A DNA stretch of 64,000 nt from Ornithodoros turicata (taxonomy: Eukaryota > Arthropoda > Arachnida > Ixodida > Argasidae). The position numbers and the translations under genes are program-made. Shown here one piece after another: positions 1 to 11,679 of the stretch (its first letter is position 1; each line of letters starts with the position of its first letter). The stretch covers positions 123,764,324 through 123,828,323 of the forward strand of contig NC_088201.1 of the NCBI RefSeq assembly GCF_037126465.1, written 5' to 3'. The notes beneath the pieces were generated by a model. It was not told the origin of the DNA and did no database searches. It saw only the letters and a program-made list of their open reading frames with translations.

Positions 1-3000
1 AAACCGAAGAGCATGGCAACGTACACGGCAGCGCCATGTGGTCTTTACGCGCTACTTGAACGGCAAACTGGACGGAAAACCCTTATTTCTGCAGGAAATT
101 CCGTTTTACCACCTGTTGGCGATTCACAAGGATATGGGGTGCTCCGTGAAAATACAATAGAAAATACTCCACTGGATCTCGATCTGCGTCATGCATGCTA
201 TTAGGGATGCTTTCCCATCAGTGCGCTGACCTCTAGAACTGTTGTCAGCACATTTTCATTTCTTGTTTGCTGCAAGTTTTTCTCATTGCTTTTTCTTTGC
301 TGTCACAGCATATTATAATTACTAGTTTGTACCTGGAAGGTTAAGTAACCTGTGGGCATAGATGTATTTGTAGGTTATACTCATGTCTCACTTGTATATG
401 TGAGGAGTAAGTAAGACAATTTTCATCAGTGTCATTCAGCTGAATTGTGTTCATAACCTTTTAGTATACTTCTTAGTGACCACGTTTCCAAATGTCAACT
501 AATAATTGAACCAAGATTGGGATTTAACACTTAATTAACTCTTTTGCTAAACGGAGTACTTGTAACTGATTCATTATCACGTCGCCAACTAACATTTGTA
601 AAGAAGGACTTGAGGGCTGACTTCAACTATTATTAACCCTTGCTCTGGGTTCAAAGTTAACAATGCACCATTGGTGTGCATAGTACTCCAAAATGGCTAA
701 ATAATTTATTGCATAAGTTCTCTGTTACTGTAATTGAGATGTACTTTTGTAAAGTACTTTTGACAGCCCTGCAAATTGAAACTGGCTTCACTGTACACTA
801 CAAATGCATCGTAACATTTAATTGAAATATAATATAAGAGCAGAAGCAACGTTTTGTCCCAATTCAAACTATATCTTTCTTTTTTATTGTCCAGGGATTT
901 AGGAAATAGAGTAGGACTTCCTGCCCTCTGATGTTTTGACGTACTTGAACGTACAGTTGTAAAACCTACAACAAAATAAACAAGAGAAGTATAAACAGTT
1001 TCGTCTTTCCCTTTTGAATTTAACAAGCTAGTTATATTTTACCATTTGTTCACTTTTGTATTCTCTGTTGGTGAAAAGATTACAGGAAAAATGATGCTGC
1101 AGATCAAACAATGACCTGTCATCTTGATGAAGATCAGAACATTTCTTCAGGCATGCTAAGTGAGACAAAAGAAATGTACAATGAAGGTTGTACAAAAACA
1201 GCAAATCTCCGTCGACTATAACTTTATATATGTGGATGTTACCACATCGTGTAGTTTCCACCCAAAAGTAGGACTATTCAAGGTTGTTTGGAAGGTTGTT
1301 GGGATGTTGATGTGCTATACCGTTAGAGCACATCAATATAGATGAGGGGCAAACACAGTAGACAGCGTAATGACTGCAAGCTCAAGTGAAGATTTATTCA
1401 ACAGAATAAGAAACCGAAAGCATGAGCAGAGAAAGGCAGTGCCCATGCAGTGTATGGTGAACCATATTCATTTCTGAGAAGGTAGGATCGGAAGAGCAAT
1501 TAAGAGAAATGACAGTTGCGTCCGAGATAGGGGAACTCTGCAAATTTTGGGACCAATATGATGTGGTAACCTCGCATGGCTCACTGCAGCTCTGACACAC
1601 ATTGAACAATTCCAGTAGTTACGGCTTCAAAGACAATGAACGTTTGCTGTTGCACTGGGTATTCAAGTGTAGAGGATGCATCTCTAGAAAATTAATTAGT
1701 GTTCCTTAGCCATAAAGTCATAACTCCATCTCAACAGGAACTATTCTCGTACCCTTCAAACAAGCTAGTAGTTCTCATCGGTTTCTTCTCCTCTTGTTGA
1801 CGTCATACTAATGTCCTGCACCTGTCCAAAGACTAAAAAAAAAGAAAAAATGTCACAAAGTCTGCAACACGTAACAAATCTAGTGCTTCCATTTGTGGAC
1901 TTTGCATACCTGCTTTCGGTTATTTCTGTCATGTCAACTTGAGTGCCTGGATCACACATACGAAGCAGTCTTGCGCCACTTCAACACTGGAAGGCCCCTA
2001 AAATTAAATTTGTTGATGTTGACAAAGTTGAGTACGGGACAAGTAGGATAACATAAGTTAAATGGAATACGTCGTCGCTATATTATAACTTATACGTGTG
2101 TGACGCCTGTACATACCTAAGACGTTGTGTTGAACTCGTCACCTCGGTGAAGCAAAAGTACTGGATACTGAGCATCAGTGTGCTTCGGACGTCTTCGCAA
2201 TTCGCCTTCTACGGCATCTTCGTAGTCATCGGCAGCAAAATGAGCTCAGCACATACCACACGACTGCTACATCTAATAACCGAGTGCTTTGAACCACATT
2301 CGTTTTCGCGCACTCTCCTGTTGAATCTTGTGGTAGAAACGCCTGCCGCCGATGGTGAACGAACATGATTTTTGCATCCCCAAACACAAAAACCACACCA
2401 CTCATATGTAGGTTTCTCGAATAATTGACACAACAACCACGAACATGTCATTCACTTCTCTTCGCGCGACCAACACGACCGCCCACGACGTAAACAATAA
2501 ACGCGATAACACAGACGACTTTGCAGATGGCGCGGCGGATCGTAGCTCGTAGCGGCGAAGTAGCTGAATGCTTTATTAACGTAAAAGCTATGGAAGTGAG
2601 CGTCATTTTTAAAATAATGTTTAGCTGTAAGATAATGTGCGCCAGCTTCGTTCTCTACAAAATTAGCTCTCACGTGGTAAGGGTTGACCAATCCCTGGGA
2701 GCCCTGGACCTGAAACCCAAGTTGCTCTTTTTCGCCGTTCGCTGGCAGCACCGTCCATGTTCCGGCAATCTTCAAAATATTTATACGTAAAAAATACGCC
2801 GAATTGAGAAGTAATGCTTTCTGTGTCTTATCAAACAACGATGTTGTGCACGACAGTGGGCAAAACTATGGGGGTTACTTTTTCACTTTTCGGTCCCTTT
2901 AAAGGAATTTGTGTACCCTTGTCCTGTGCTTTCTTTGCATTAAGCTAGCATTATCTGATAGCAGAAATGGGTGTCTTTTTCTTAGTTTATTAGCATACGC

Positions 3001-3680
3001 TTCAGTTTTTGAAGTCAAGCACAAGTGCGCGCAATTTTTGCGGCTCTTTCCTCAAATCACTGCTGTTGCGCAGAAGAAAGTCGCATGGTACAGCTGAGAA
3101 GTGGGTTTCTCTGTTTGTTTGTTAGATGTTGTTAGGAGCTCGGTATGTTGAAGAAGCACGCTATTATAGGTATCCGTGCATAACTGCTTGCATCTGAGCG
3201 CAGGATAGGAATTCCTGAAGCACGGCACCCTCAGCGTAAATTAATTATTTTAGATGTGAGTCTGCTTCACTGCATGACAAGGCTGAAATGGGTAGAGAGA
3301 AAAAATTGGAGCGCTTCATTAATAGTGATCGAAGTAATAGGGCAATTATAGTTTCCGTAGAAAGTAGAATTTTAATAGGCTCCTAAAGTTATAGTTTTGT
3401 AGTAGCTCTTGTAAACTGCAATGCAATAATCATTAATATAGTATAGGAATGCCATCATGTTCCCGTAAAGGCGTTCTGTCTAGTCCTCCGTCGAGCGCGA
3501 ATATAACTTTGCCCCCAAGCTTTCGCGCCTTTTTGCTGGCAGGTGTAGCCTCAGACAATGAGCATAGGAGCATAGAAAGGGTCATGTATTACATAAGCCT
3601 GGTGATGATGTTGAGTGGTCTCACTTATTATTTTAAAAGAGCAGTGGTAGTTTACTGGTGATGTGATTCTAATGACCATG
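1..3680. other. No supported gene
   Basis: AT-rich sequence without a recognisable domain. The first 200 bases hold a short open frame on the plus strand that could be the end of an exon entering from the left, but no family is recognised. Around 2.1-2.8 kb the base composition rises in GC and open frames appear on both strands, none with a recognisable motif. Confidence 0.5.
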
Positions 3681-4004
3681 ATGAGCCTTTGGGGGTGAAA
3701 ATCGTTAACATGAACGGTGCTCTTTGTTGAATTTTAATGTAAGAATGAATATCATTAAGAGTGGGACAAAGGAAATACTCTTGCGATTCAATAAATAATA
3801 GGAGTCTTTGTCTTTGCCGCTGTCTTCTTCAGACAGGATGCAATGACGTCACGCAGTCTGTAGCAATGCATTGACAGTTAGTGGGAAAAAGTGTAGCAAT
3901 AGAAAAATGGTGTGTATTGCCCTTGACGGATTTATGATGAGCACTGTTTTTGAATAAGAGGAGTGCGTGTGCTTAGAAATAGTTTGATGCTGGTTTTTTT
4001 CTTC

Positions 4005-5615
4005 TTTGTTCAAGTGTTTCTTTTCGCTTTTTCCCCCTTGTTATCTGACAAACATGTGCTGACATGCCTGGGCCTGTTCTGACATGCTTTCCTTCTACAT
4101 GTAGTTTTTTTTCTTTTTGAAAAGAAACATTCTTGACGATGTCGATAGTGCTGCCCTGAATGGGAATAGTGCTAGAACAATTCTGAATAATTTTGCGATT
4201 CATTTAGTTCCGGGAGTAACCGCGAGGGGGACAGGTGTGCGTCTTTATTCAGGAGGAACAAAGCGTCATTATTGAGTTAGCAGCCTGGCTCTCGGATGGG
4301 ATGGACATGTCTTGCTGAACCATTATTGTTTCCTGTACAGTAAGACTTTGGGAATGAAATGCTTAATCCCTACAATCTCCTCTCATGTATGGTGCTCTTC
4401 TGCAATAGTTCCCTATGCAATCATTATGGTAGAATATAGGAAATAATCTTCGGATAGTGATTCAATAAGTAACAGTTCCCCTGTCTAGAGCGTATGCGTC
4501 CTAGAGCCACGCACCTGCATGATGACGTCATACTGCGACACTATTGTTTCAGGTTGACCTTGTCTGGAGGAGCATTAGTGGAAGAAAACAGTGTAGCCCT
4601 GAGACAATAGGATGACGTCACAACCAATGAGAATGGCCTGCTGGGGGCGCAAGGATTCACCTCTGTCTTGGACACTGGCGGGTGTGGACATCGTAATTCT
4701 GCTCCTAGCAATTGCGTTGGTTGTCAGTGGAAGAGCATAGCTTCGGTGGGGTTCTGTCTGCCTCTGATGGGGTGCGGATGTGTGGTTTGTCACTGGTGAA
4801 TGGTGTTCGACGATGCAGGTGGATTTTATGACGAGCGGATTTACAATGAGGGAATGTAGTGTACGTGTCCGATGATGGTGAGTGTCTTTTCACTCTGTTC
4901 AAGTGTCTTTGTGTTTGTTTTCCTCTGTTGCCCAGCAGTCGTACGATTTGTCCTGACATGTCTTGACATGCCCCGACATGCATGCTTTCCTTTATTGACG
5001 CATTGTATTTTTTTCTTTTTTGACGGGGAACATTCTTGTCTTGACGATGTCGATAGTGCTGCCCTGAATGGGAATAGCGCTATTCTTAATAATGCTATGG
5101 TTAAATTAGTTCAGAAATCAACCGCAAGAGAGACAGATGCATGACTTTATAAAGGAGAAAAAGCATTACGATTCAGTTCCGTGCCTGACTGTCGGATGGA
5201 GTAGACGCATCGTTCTGCGCTCCTTGTTACTCGTACTCTGTGTTGATTCGTTGAGCGCCTAGTCCTCTTATTAGCCACTGATGGAGTTATGTGTTAGGAT
5301 ATTTTGTCCTTTTGCAAGTCTCATTTAGTAAGACTTTGGAATTCCTACGATTAGTTCTCATGCATGGTGCTCTTCTGCAATAGTTTCCTATGTAATCTTT
5401 ATAGAAGAATAAAGGAAATAATCTTGGGATAGTGATACAATAAAATAGGTCCTCTGTCTAGAGCGTACTCGTCCTAGAGCCACGCAGGTGCATGATGACG
5501 TCATGCCATGGCTTCATTGTAGATTGACCTTGTCCAAAGGAGCATTAGTGAAAAAAAACATTGTAGCCCTGAGACAATAGGATGACATCACGACCAATGA
5601 GAACGGCCAGCAGGG
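4005..5615. repeat. Direct duplication of a ~0.7-0.9 kb unit with TGACGTCA sites
   Basis: Two diverged direct copies lie at about 4005-4640 and 4893-5615. Shared blocks include the GACGATGTCGATAGTGCTGC stretch (4137 and 5042), GGTGCTCTTCTGCAATAG (4391 and 5366) and CCCTGAGACAATAGGATGAC (about 4596 and 5567). A weaker third copy may lie at 3690-3960. Full cAMP-response-type palindromes TGACGTCA recur in the copies (about 3844, 4520, 4610, 5495). No coding frame survives in both copies, so this is treated as non-coding repeat DNA. The TGACGTCA sites could be regulatory or simply part of the repeat. Confidence 0.75.
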
Positions 5616-5639
5616 GGCGCAGGAATGCTCTTCTCTCTT

Positions 5640-6350
5640 AGCCTCTCGCAGGTGGTCGCTGCAGAGGGCGACAAGAGCCCGCGCGAAGTGGCGTCCCAGT
5701 CAGTTTCTCGCTGGCTGTCGCAGAGAGCAGACGTGCGCTCGGTTGCTCCGCACTCTCAGTTTCTGCCTGGCTGATGAGCAGTCGCAGGGGAAAAGGTGGT
5801 GATTTACCGATGTTTGCGCGTTGTTTTACTGTGCTCGTGTTAAGCCTTTTCTCAATGTACGCGCATCTTTAGACTTGTTTAGCGGTGTCCCGTATCAAGC
5901 CTGTTGACGCACATTTACCGTCGTGTGGCTAGTGGTTCCCGCCTTGTGTCATAGTGTTGTGACGCTGTGGTTAGGCCTAGTCGATTGCCTTTTCCCCGAT
6001 GTGTACTGTTTCCTCCGTGCTGTTTAGCAGTAGCGGTTTGACCTTTTCTCTCGCATGCCTAGACTTGTTCAGCAGTGTTGCCATTTTTAACTGCCGCTAG
6101 TGTCTTGTTCTGTCTTTCTCGCATAGAGCTATGATGGTGGTGCCATCTGTTGTGACGCCTTGCAACTACTTGCCCGATATCTGAACGATGTCGTCGATCT
6201 CTGCAACTGCTGGGTGCCAACTACCAACATAGCGGGCGCTGGTCACCCCGGAGCGGTTTCTTCGCCACAACATCGTTGATTTTTGAATAAATTGTTTCTC
6301 TCCACTCTATTTCTATCTTTTTATTTTATTTTCTACCTATTTTTATTTTT
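5640..6350. other. Unassigned GC-richer stretch
   Basis: This follows the duplication directly and is richer in GC than its neighbours. It ends in a TGAATAAATTG polyadenylation-like motif near 6281. No open frame of note was seen, so it may be the 3' end of a non-coding transcript or an unrecognised repeat. Confidence 0.2.
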
Positions 6351-6353
6351 TTA

Positions 6354-6527
6354 TCAGCTCTAGTAGCCGGAAACTCACACAGTGGTCTGGACACGTCTTA
6401 GATGCTGCCCAATTAGTGTAATGACTCCCTGAATGATCCTAATTACTGTGGGGGGTCCCAAATTGCTCTAATTGCTAATAAATGGCGTCCAGATGACTGT
6501 GTGAGTTTCCGGATACTTGAGCTGATC
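6354..6527. mobile_element. Short palindromic MITE
   Basis: The ends form an inverted repeat: ATCAGCTC followed by CCGGAAACTCACACAG on the left, and CTGTGTGAGTTTCCGG followed by GAGCTGAT on the right. The arms are about 30 bp with a few mismatches, and the interior (about 110 bp) has no coding capacity. Size and structure fit a non-autonomous DNA element. No clear target duplication was identified. Confidence 0.7.
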
Positions 6528-6896
6528 TAATACTACTTACAACAGCATATTAAAATGGTTAATGTCGAGTGCCACTGTGGTTGCACAGTCCTTTGGCAAA
6601 TTTCACTGCAAGATTTGTGCAGAAACGTCTGAGCAGACAAGTCGAAGTTACACAGGGATTGAAGGATTGCCCATCACTCACTCTTGGCGTATTGTGTATG
6701 GCGAGACAAAACAGTATATGTCATAAGAGTCTTCGGCGCGGTTAGAGAGCTCGGATATCAAGCGACTTCAATTTTCCACTACCTTAGAGGGAATTCAAAT
6801 ACTGCAGTTATTGCCCTTTGTTTGGTTTCTGTGTCTTCAACACACTATTTAGGAAATTGTCGAAAGTGCGCAAACGTGTGCAAATAATTCATGATC

Positions 6897-6976
6897 AAAC
6901 ATAAAAATAAATAAATAAAATAATAAAACAAATAAATAAATAAATGAAATAATCAACAAATAAATAAACTAAATAT
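6897..6976. repeat. (AAAT)n-type microsatellite
   Basis: An A-rich run of AAATA/AAAT units about 80 bp long. It could be the tail of a degraded retroelement, but no element body is recognisable upstream. Confidence 0.85.
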
Positions 6977-6979
6977 ATA

Positions 6980-9110
6980 CAAAAAGTTTACAAAGTTGTG
7001 CACACAACTCCAAATACCTGAGTATTGCAAAAACTGATTGTGCAACACGATAGTTCCTGGCTTTAGTTACTTTGCGAGACGTGAGCTTTCCCGGTCATTC
7101 AAACAGGAACTTAACTATAGCCACGGTTCTCTCATCGTCACATGCGACCAAGCAGCATCGGCATCAACCCGGAGTCTGTTTTCAATTTGGAAACGTCTGT
7201 TGGCGTGTTAGCGTCTACGCAGCCTGGTGAATTGTGTTTCCTCCTGTCCTTCACCTCTTCCGACCGTATAAAAATGTGAACGTCTTTTCATCTGTGTACT
7301 GAGGTGCTTCCTTATGCATTTTGTTCCTGAAGCCTTGCAGAAGCTCTATTACGACAAAGGGGAAGCGGCGTGTGTAGGACAGTATGATCTTCAAGTCGCA
7401 AGTCCGAACCAAGAGGTGTAGTAATGACCAGATATTTATCTATGGTTATGTGAACTGCATTCATGATGTGTACTCGTGCTCCACTCGAAGATCTTAAAAA
7501 AAATATTAAAAAATCTTAAAATCTCTAGTATTACCAACGTGATCTTGCCATGTTTATCTCATGCAATAATGCATGAAATGCCTATGCTCTGTGTAAACAC
7601 TTAGAAAATACTGATGTTCATCGCATAGTTTCGGTTCGGTTCTAGTGATACCTGGAACAGAAGCATTGGGGTACTAGTCAACTATTTCTATCAGTCAATT
7701 TACCTACGTATGCAGAAACATCTCAAACTAGGAGTCATATAATTACATCAGCTCATGTCTAGAGCCTGAAGGTTTCGGGAAATATTTTTTTTTATCAAAT
7801 TCGGGGGTGAAAAATCGGAGAAATGACCATATGCTCTAAACTAATGCGAATCCTGGGTAGAAATCTTCCTTTATGCTAAGGTTCGGGAGAAATCTGACTC
7901 TATTACTCAGACAAGCTATGCAGGCTTCATAGAAATGGTGATGTAATTGCGTTTGCTGCTAAACAAGCTAGTGTGCATCTTTTGAGTTTGTTTTCTTCGG
8001 TTCATTTTACAGTAAGTTTCGGTGAGGGCAATTTTCTTTGTAAAAAACAAATTTCACCCTAAACAGGCAACCTTCAATTTGGGGTGCAAATTCTGGGAAT
8101 AATCAGGTTAAACCCTAAAACTTCAGTCTCTACTCATGTTGATACAATATATGCAGGAAACATCATCAGACCGCAGGGACACCACCAGTCTTCCGCGTAA
8201 GACAGGAAAAATCTCAATTATGTGTTGCGTTAAGTCAGTGGTAATCTTTTTCTGTTAGTGTGATGAGCTTTTGGAACATTTCCTGCTTTCAGGTTCAAGA
8301 GCTTGATCAGCTTGGCGGTAGTGAAGTAAAGCAATCTACACGAAGGATACTCGAGTACCTTCTGACGGACTGCGTTGCTGCAGATTTCAGCTGCGTTGTT
8401 CAAAAGGGCAAGCGGAAGCTTGTGTGGCAAATCTGTTTCAGTACAATTTCCTACTTAAACTATGCCTCCAAGATTCCTTGGTGGCAGTTAGTGTTTATAC
8501 TACATGTCAGCTCTACCTTGTGATATCTTCATGCTAGGATGGGAGCAATTTTCACATTTTTGGTGTACCAAAGTGCATGGGCTAGCTCGCATTTATATGC
8601 CCTTTATGGTGCTGGTAACTTAATTAACCGCCTTCGTTACTGAGAATAGTCACCCACTTAGATGAAACGCCAATTCCTAGATCTTGCTGCTCATTCCAAG
8701 AACTGATGTTAACATGATACATTGTTAGCTAGCTCGTTGCCAGGTGATATACAAATGAGGTTTTTTGAGTGGGAGTACAGAATATTCAATAAAATGTCTT
8801 GTCACTGTGAACAGGCTTGTGTGATGGAACAGCTTGCATTATAAGATGTATACACAGCATACGGGGGCAGGAGGCATACTGCATTAACGTTCCAGAGAAA
8901 CGCCCTGAGATGCCTAGAAAAACATCCTGAAAATGCCATAAAGGAAGCCACCAGGATTGCCCAAATCAAGTCCCCGGCTGTTGCAATGGCAGTACGAATG
9001 ATGTCCAATAGTATGTCATCCGGACAATCCGGGATATCTTACGGACATCTGATTGTCCAGTTGGTGACATCATATAGACATCCTCAGGATGTACCTTGGT
9101 TGTGTGGGGT
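6980..9110. other. No supported gene; degraded repeats
   Basis: No coding exon is recognised. Between about 7780 and 8130, fragments such as TTCGGGGGTGAAAAATCGG recur in the style of the hAT-type MITE seen at 24.3 kb, suggesting a decayed relative. At 8990-9090 several GGACATC/GATGTCC-like words cluster (see findings). Confidence 0.4.
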
Positions 9111-9129
9111 CCTGTTACCCTTTTAGATA

Positions 9130-10200
9130 TCAGTCCTGAATACCGCGGCTAATTGCTTGCGAGAGAGCCTCTGGGGACATACCGGTGTGCACAGATGTTC
9201 TGAGGCCCTCACGAAAAAATCTCCAGTTTGTGAAAGAAATCAGTCCAGTCGTTGCTGAGAGGGGCAGTCTGTCGTGCGAAATATATAGAGGAAAATGATC
9301 GCTACCTCTAGTGTCGACGTCCGTAGCGCACGACAAGTGTCGGTTGAGCTCCTCGAGAGTTCCAATACATCAAGTGATGTTGGGGATCGCATGTAAGTTG
9401 GCTCTCGATTGTTCAGCAGGCACATGTTATTATTCTCCATTGCCTCCAACAACCTCCTTCCCCTACCGTCCGTCCTTCGGCTTCCCCAGGCCGAGTGACG
9501 GGTACTGAAGCCACCGAGCACGAGCGCCGGGGCTTCCAGAGAACCAAGGAAGCATTCGAGGTCATTCCACGGGACTTGTACCGCGGGACATATATAGATA
9601 CTGACGACCGTTAACAGCATAGGCCCAAGGCGGATCCTGCAAGTGACATAATCATAAGAGCGATGACAAATCGACCCTATGGGCGCAGCAACCAGGTCAT
9701 TACGAACGTGTAGCGCTGGTTTACTCTCAGAGGATTTATGAGATCGATAGATTGTGTATCCATTAACGGCGATGTGTAGAATCCATGCCGTGTTCGCATA
9801 CAGCTATGAAAGGGAACTTGTACTGTTGTAGATGTAATTTAAAATCAGGGAGCTTGTTACGCAGGCTTCGAGGATTCCACTGCATCGCCATGGCCTTTCT
9901 ATACAATGCCGTCATGCTGATGCAAAGACAATGCCTCCAGTGTCAGAAGCGCCTGGACCGTTGGCAGTTGCGACGCACTCGGGCAGTGGAAAAACAGAGA
10001 CAATTGCCTTAAGGGCAGCGAGTACCGCTGAGAAGAGTCCCAGAGAACGAACTTCTCTGGGCTGATCAGGGTAACTGTCTCCTCGTGCCTGCTGGTTCCT
10101 GCCTGCTGGTCGTGCCTGCTGACACTGGCGTAAGTTTGGGTTAGCTGCCTTGATGGACGAGGAGGCAGTGGGTGGCCTCAAAGCGACTTCTATCGAGCAG
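9130..10200 (-). pseudogene. LINE endonuclease region, I-like clade, inverted and truncated
   Basis: Read on the minus strand, the sequence gives the end of a first-ORF-like region (about 10.18-9.91 kb) and then an apurinic-type endonuclease of a non-LTR retrotransposon. Visible blocks include LVLGGFSTRHSAWGS, DGRGRRLLEAMENN, NNREPTYM and, near the C-terminus, a RGSDHFPLYI block with the SDH catalytic motif. The frame changes several times between 9.9 and 9.6 kb, and the endonuclease is followed directly by flanking DNA at about 9.13 kb with no reverse transcriptase. The D of the usual GDFN-like motif is replaced (GGFS), so the enzyme would be dead. The neighbouring plus-strand RNase H part probably belongs to the same element. 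The clade name is an inference from motif style. Confidence 0.8.
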
Positions 10201-10339
10201 CGCAGAGGACACGGTAGACTCTCACTGGCTTCATAGCTAAGGACATTATACCGCCGGAACCCCCCTGGTCACTGCCGGTACCGCCGGCTTTCGGAAGCCT
10301 TCCAAACCTTCTGGATAGAAGAGATCAGGTCTCCCTCAA

Positions 10340-10909
10340 GTCCTCCGAGCCCATTTTCATGCTCTGGTAGACAAGAAGTTTTCAACGTTTACGACAGCAT
10401 ATACAGGTGGTGCATCCCGAAACAACAACTCCGCCTCAGCATTCGTTATACCATCCGAAGGCGTAGTGCAAGGTCCACGCCTTTCACATCCAACCTCCTC
10501 CACAGCTGCGGAACTCTATGCCATCCTTTTCTTTCTACAACATATCACTGATTTTACCCCGCGGGAATGGGCAGTCTTCACAGACTCCAAATCTTCACTT
10601 CAAGCTATTGAAAATTCCGGTATACGAGGCCCATCCGCACCCTAGTCACAGATGTGGTAATGGCTTACCACACTGTCTACGCAGCAGGCCACAGGCTATT
10701 TCTCCAGTGGGTTCCAGCTTATTGTGGTGTCGTGGGGAACGAGCAGGCCGACAGCGCCGCAGAACCAGCACTCTCGTATCGGAAATGGACCACTATTGTT
10801 CTGCTGAGAGGAGACCGCCGTTCCATTCTGAGACGTCTCGTGACACCCCTGGCTTCCCGCCAATGGACAACCGACATTCTCCCCCCTCCCTCTCTATGTT
10901 GAGCAGAGT
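10340..10909 (+). pseudogene. LINE RNase H domain (plus-strand part)
   Basis: This translates, with frame changes, to an RNase H domain of an I-like LINE. It starts at a FTTAYTGGASRNNNSASAF block, where the usual first Asp is Gly. AAELYAILFFL carries the catalytic Glu, WAVFTDSKSSLQAI the second Asp, and LQWVPAYCGVVGNEQADSAA the last Asp. The domain runs into the C-terminal tail found after the SINE at 11227. The reading frame needs at least one shift and contains stops. No reverse transcriptase precedes it; the endonuclease part of what may be the same element lies in opposite orientation immediately to the left. Confidence 0.85.
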
Positions 10910-10922
10910 TGATCCAACGCTC
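10910..10922. repeat. Target-site duplication of the SINE, left copy
   Basis: TGATCCAACGCTC occurs here and again at 11227-11239, an exact 13-bp direct repeat bracketing the tRNA-derived SINE. Confidence 0.9.
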
Positions 10923-11226
10923 TCCACCAGCGGCATGGCCGAGTGGGCTAAGGCGTCCGCTCGTTGGTGGTAACCAAGGTCGTGCTGTAGACTGGGAGGT
11001 GGTGGGTTCGAATCCTACCGCCGGCTGTGCTGTCTGAGGTTTTCCCTGGGTTTTCCGAAGACTTTCCAGACGAATATCGGCACAGTTCCCCCTGAAGTCG
11101 GCCCAGGACGCATACTAATCCCCCTGTCCCCCACTCCTTCCTGCTGTCCTCTCTCCGTTTGTCCACATCTGTACGCCGCTCATAGCCACAGTTGCTTCGC
11201 GGCGCTAACACGCAATCAAAAAAAAT
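10923..11226 (+). mobile_element. tRNA-derived SINE
   Basis: The head has Pol III promoter boxes of a class-II tRNA type: an A box at TGGCCGAGTGG (about 10936) and a B box at GGTTCGAATCC (about 11007). A non-tRNA body of about 200 bp ends in an A-rich tail at 11219-11226. An exact 13-bp target duplication flanks it, so the boundaries are well defined. It interrupts the LINE tail: joining the flanks restores the LINE reading direction into the MPRNTSRQDAALIQRMRL block. It is unlikely to be a functional tRNA because the anticodon arm and acceptor stem do not close cleanly and a SINE body follows. Confidence 0.92.
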
Positions 11227-11671
11227 GATCCAACGCTCGCTTTCCGCATGCCACGAAACACCTCTCGTCAAGATGCTGCATTAATTCAGCGAATGCGACT
11301 CGATGTGGCCTTTACAGCTCAGTGGCGTTACCGCTTGAGGCAAGTTGACTCTCCTACCTGCTGCCACTGTGGTGCTCTACAGGATCTCGAGCACATTCTT
11401 CTTCATTGTCCCCACTACCAACTCTCCGAGTCTCTTAGTCAGCTGGACTCCTGCCCCTTCCCCCTATCGAAATTGCGTGGTCTCTTGCCCAATCCAGCCC
11501 AGCAACGATCTGCGCTCAAAGTTCTTTTGACATTTCTGGACACCATCGGACTTCGATCGTTATTGTGAAGAAGCTCATTATTTTATTCCCACATCCCCAC
11601 CAGCAATGGTTTAGAGTATCACCTCCTGCGATGAACCTCCCCACTCTCCGTCTCGAAATAAAGTTGTTGTT
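11227..11671 (+). pseudogene. LINE C-terminal tail and 3' end
   Basis: From about 11248 to 11568 the plus strand encodes the conserved tail that follows RNase H in I-like LINEs. It starts with TSRQDAALIQRMRLDVAF, then CCHCGALQDLEHILLHCPHY (a zinc-knuckle-like Cys/His cluster), then a helical end with LKVLLTFLDTIGLRSLL and a stop. A short 3' UTR contains AATAAAG at about 11657. The frame is open here, unlike the upstream part. It is separated from RNase H only by the SINE. Confidence 0.85.
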
Positions 11672-11679
11672 TCACTTTC

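Noticed and set aside
10929..11017. Functional tRNA gene
   Set aside because: A and B boxes are present but the cloverleaf does not close, a SINE body and A-tail follow, and target duplications flank it.
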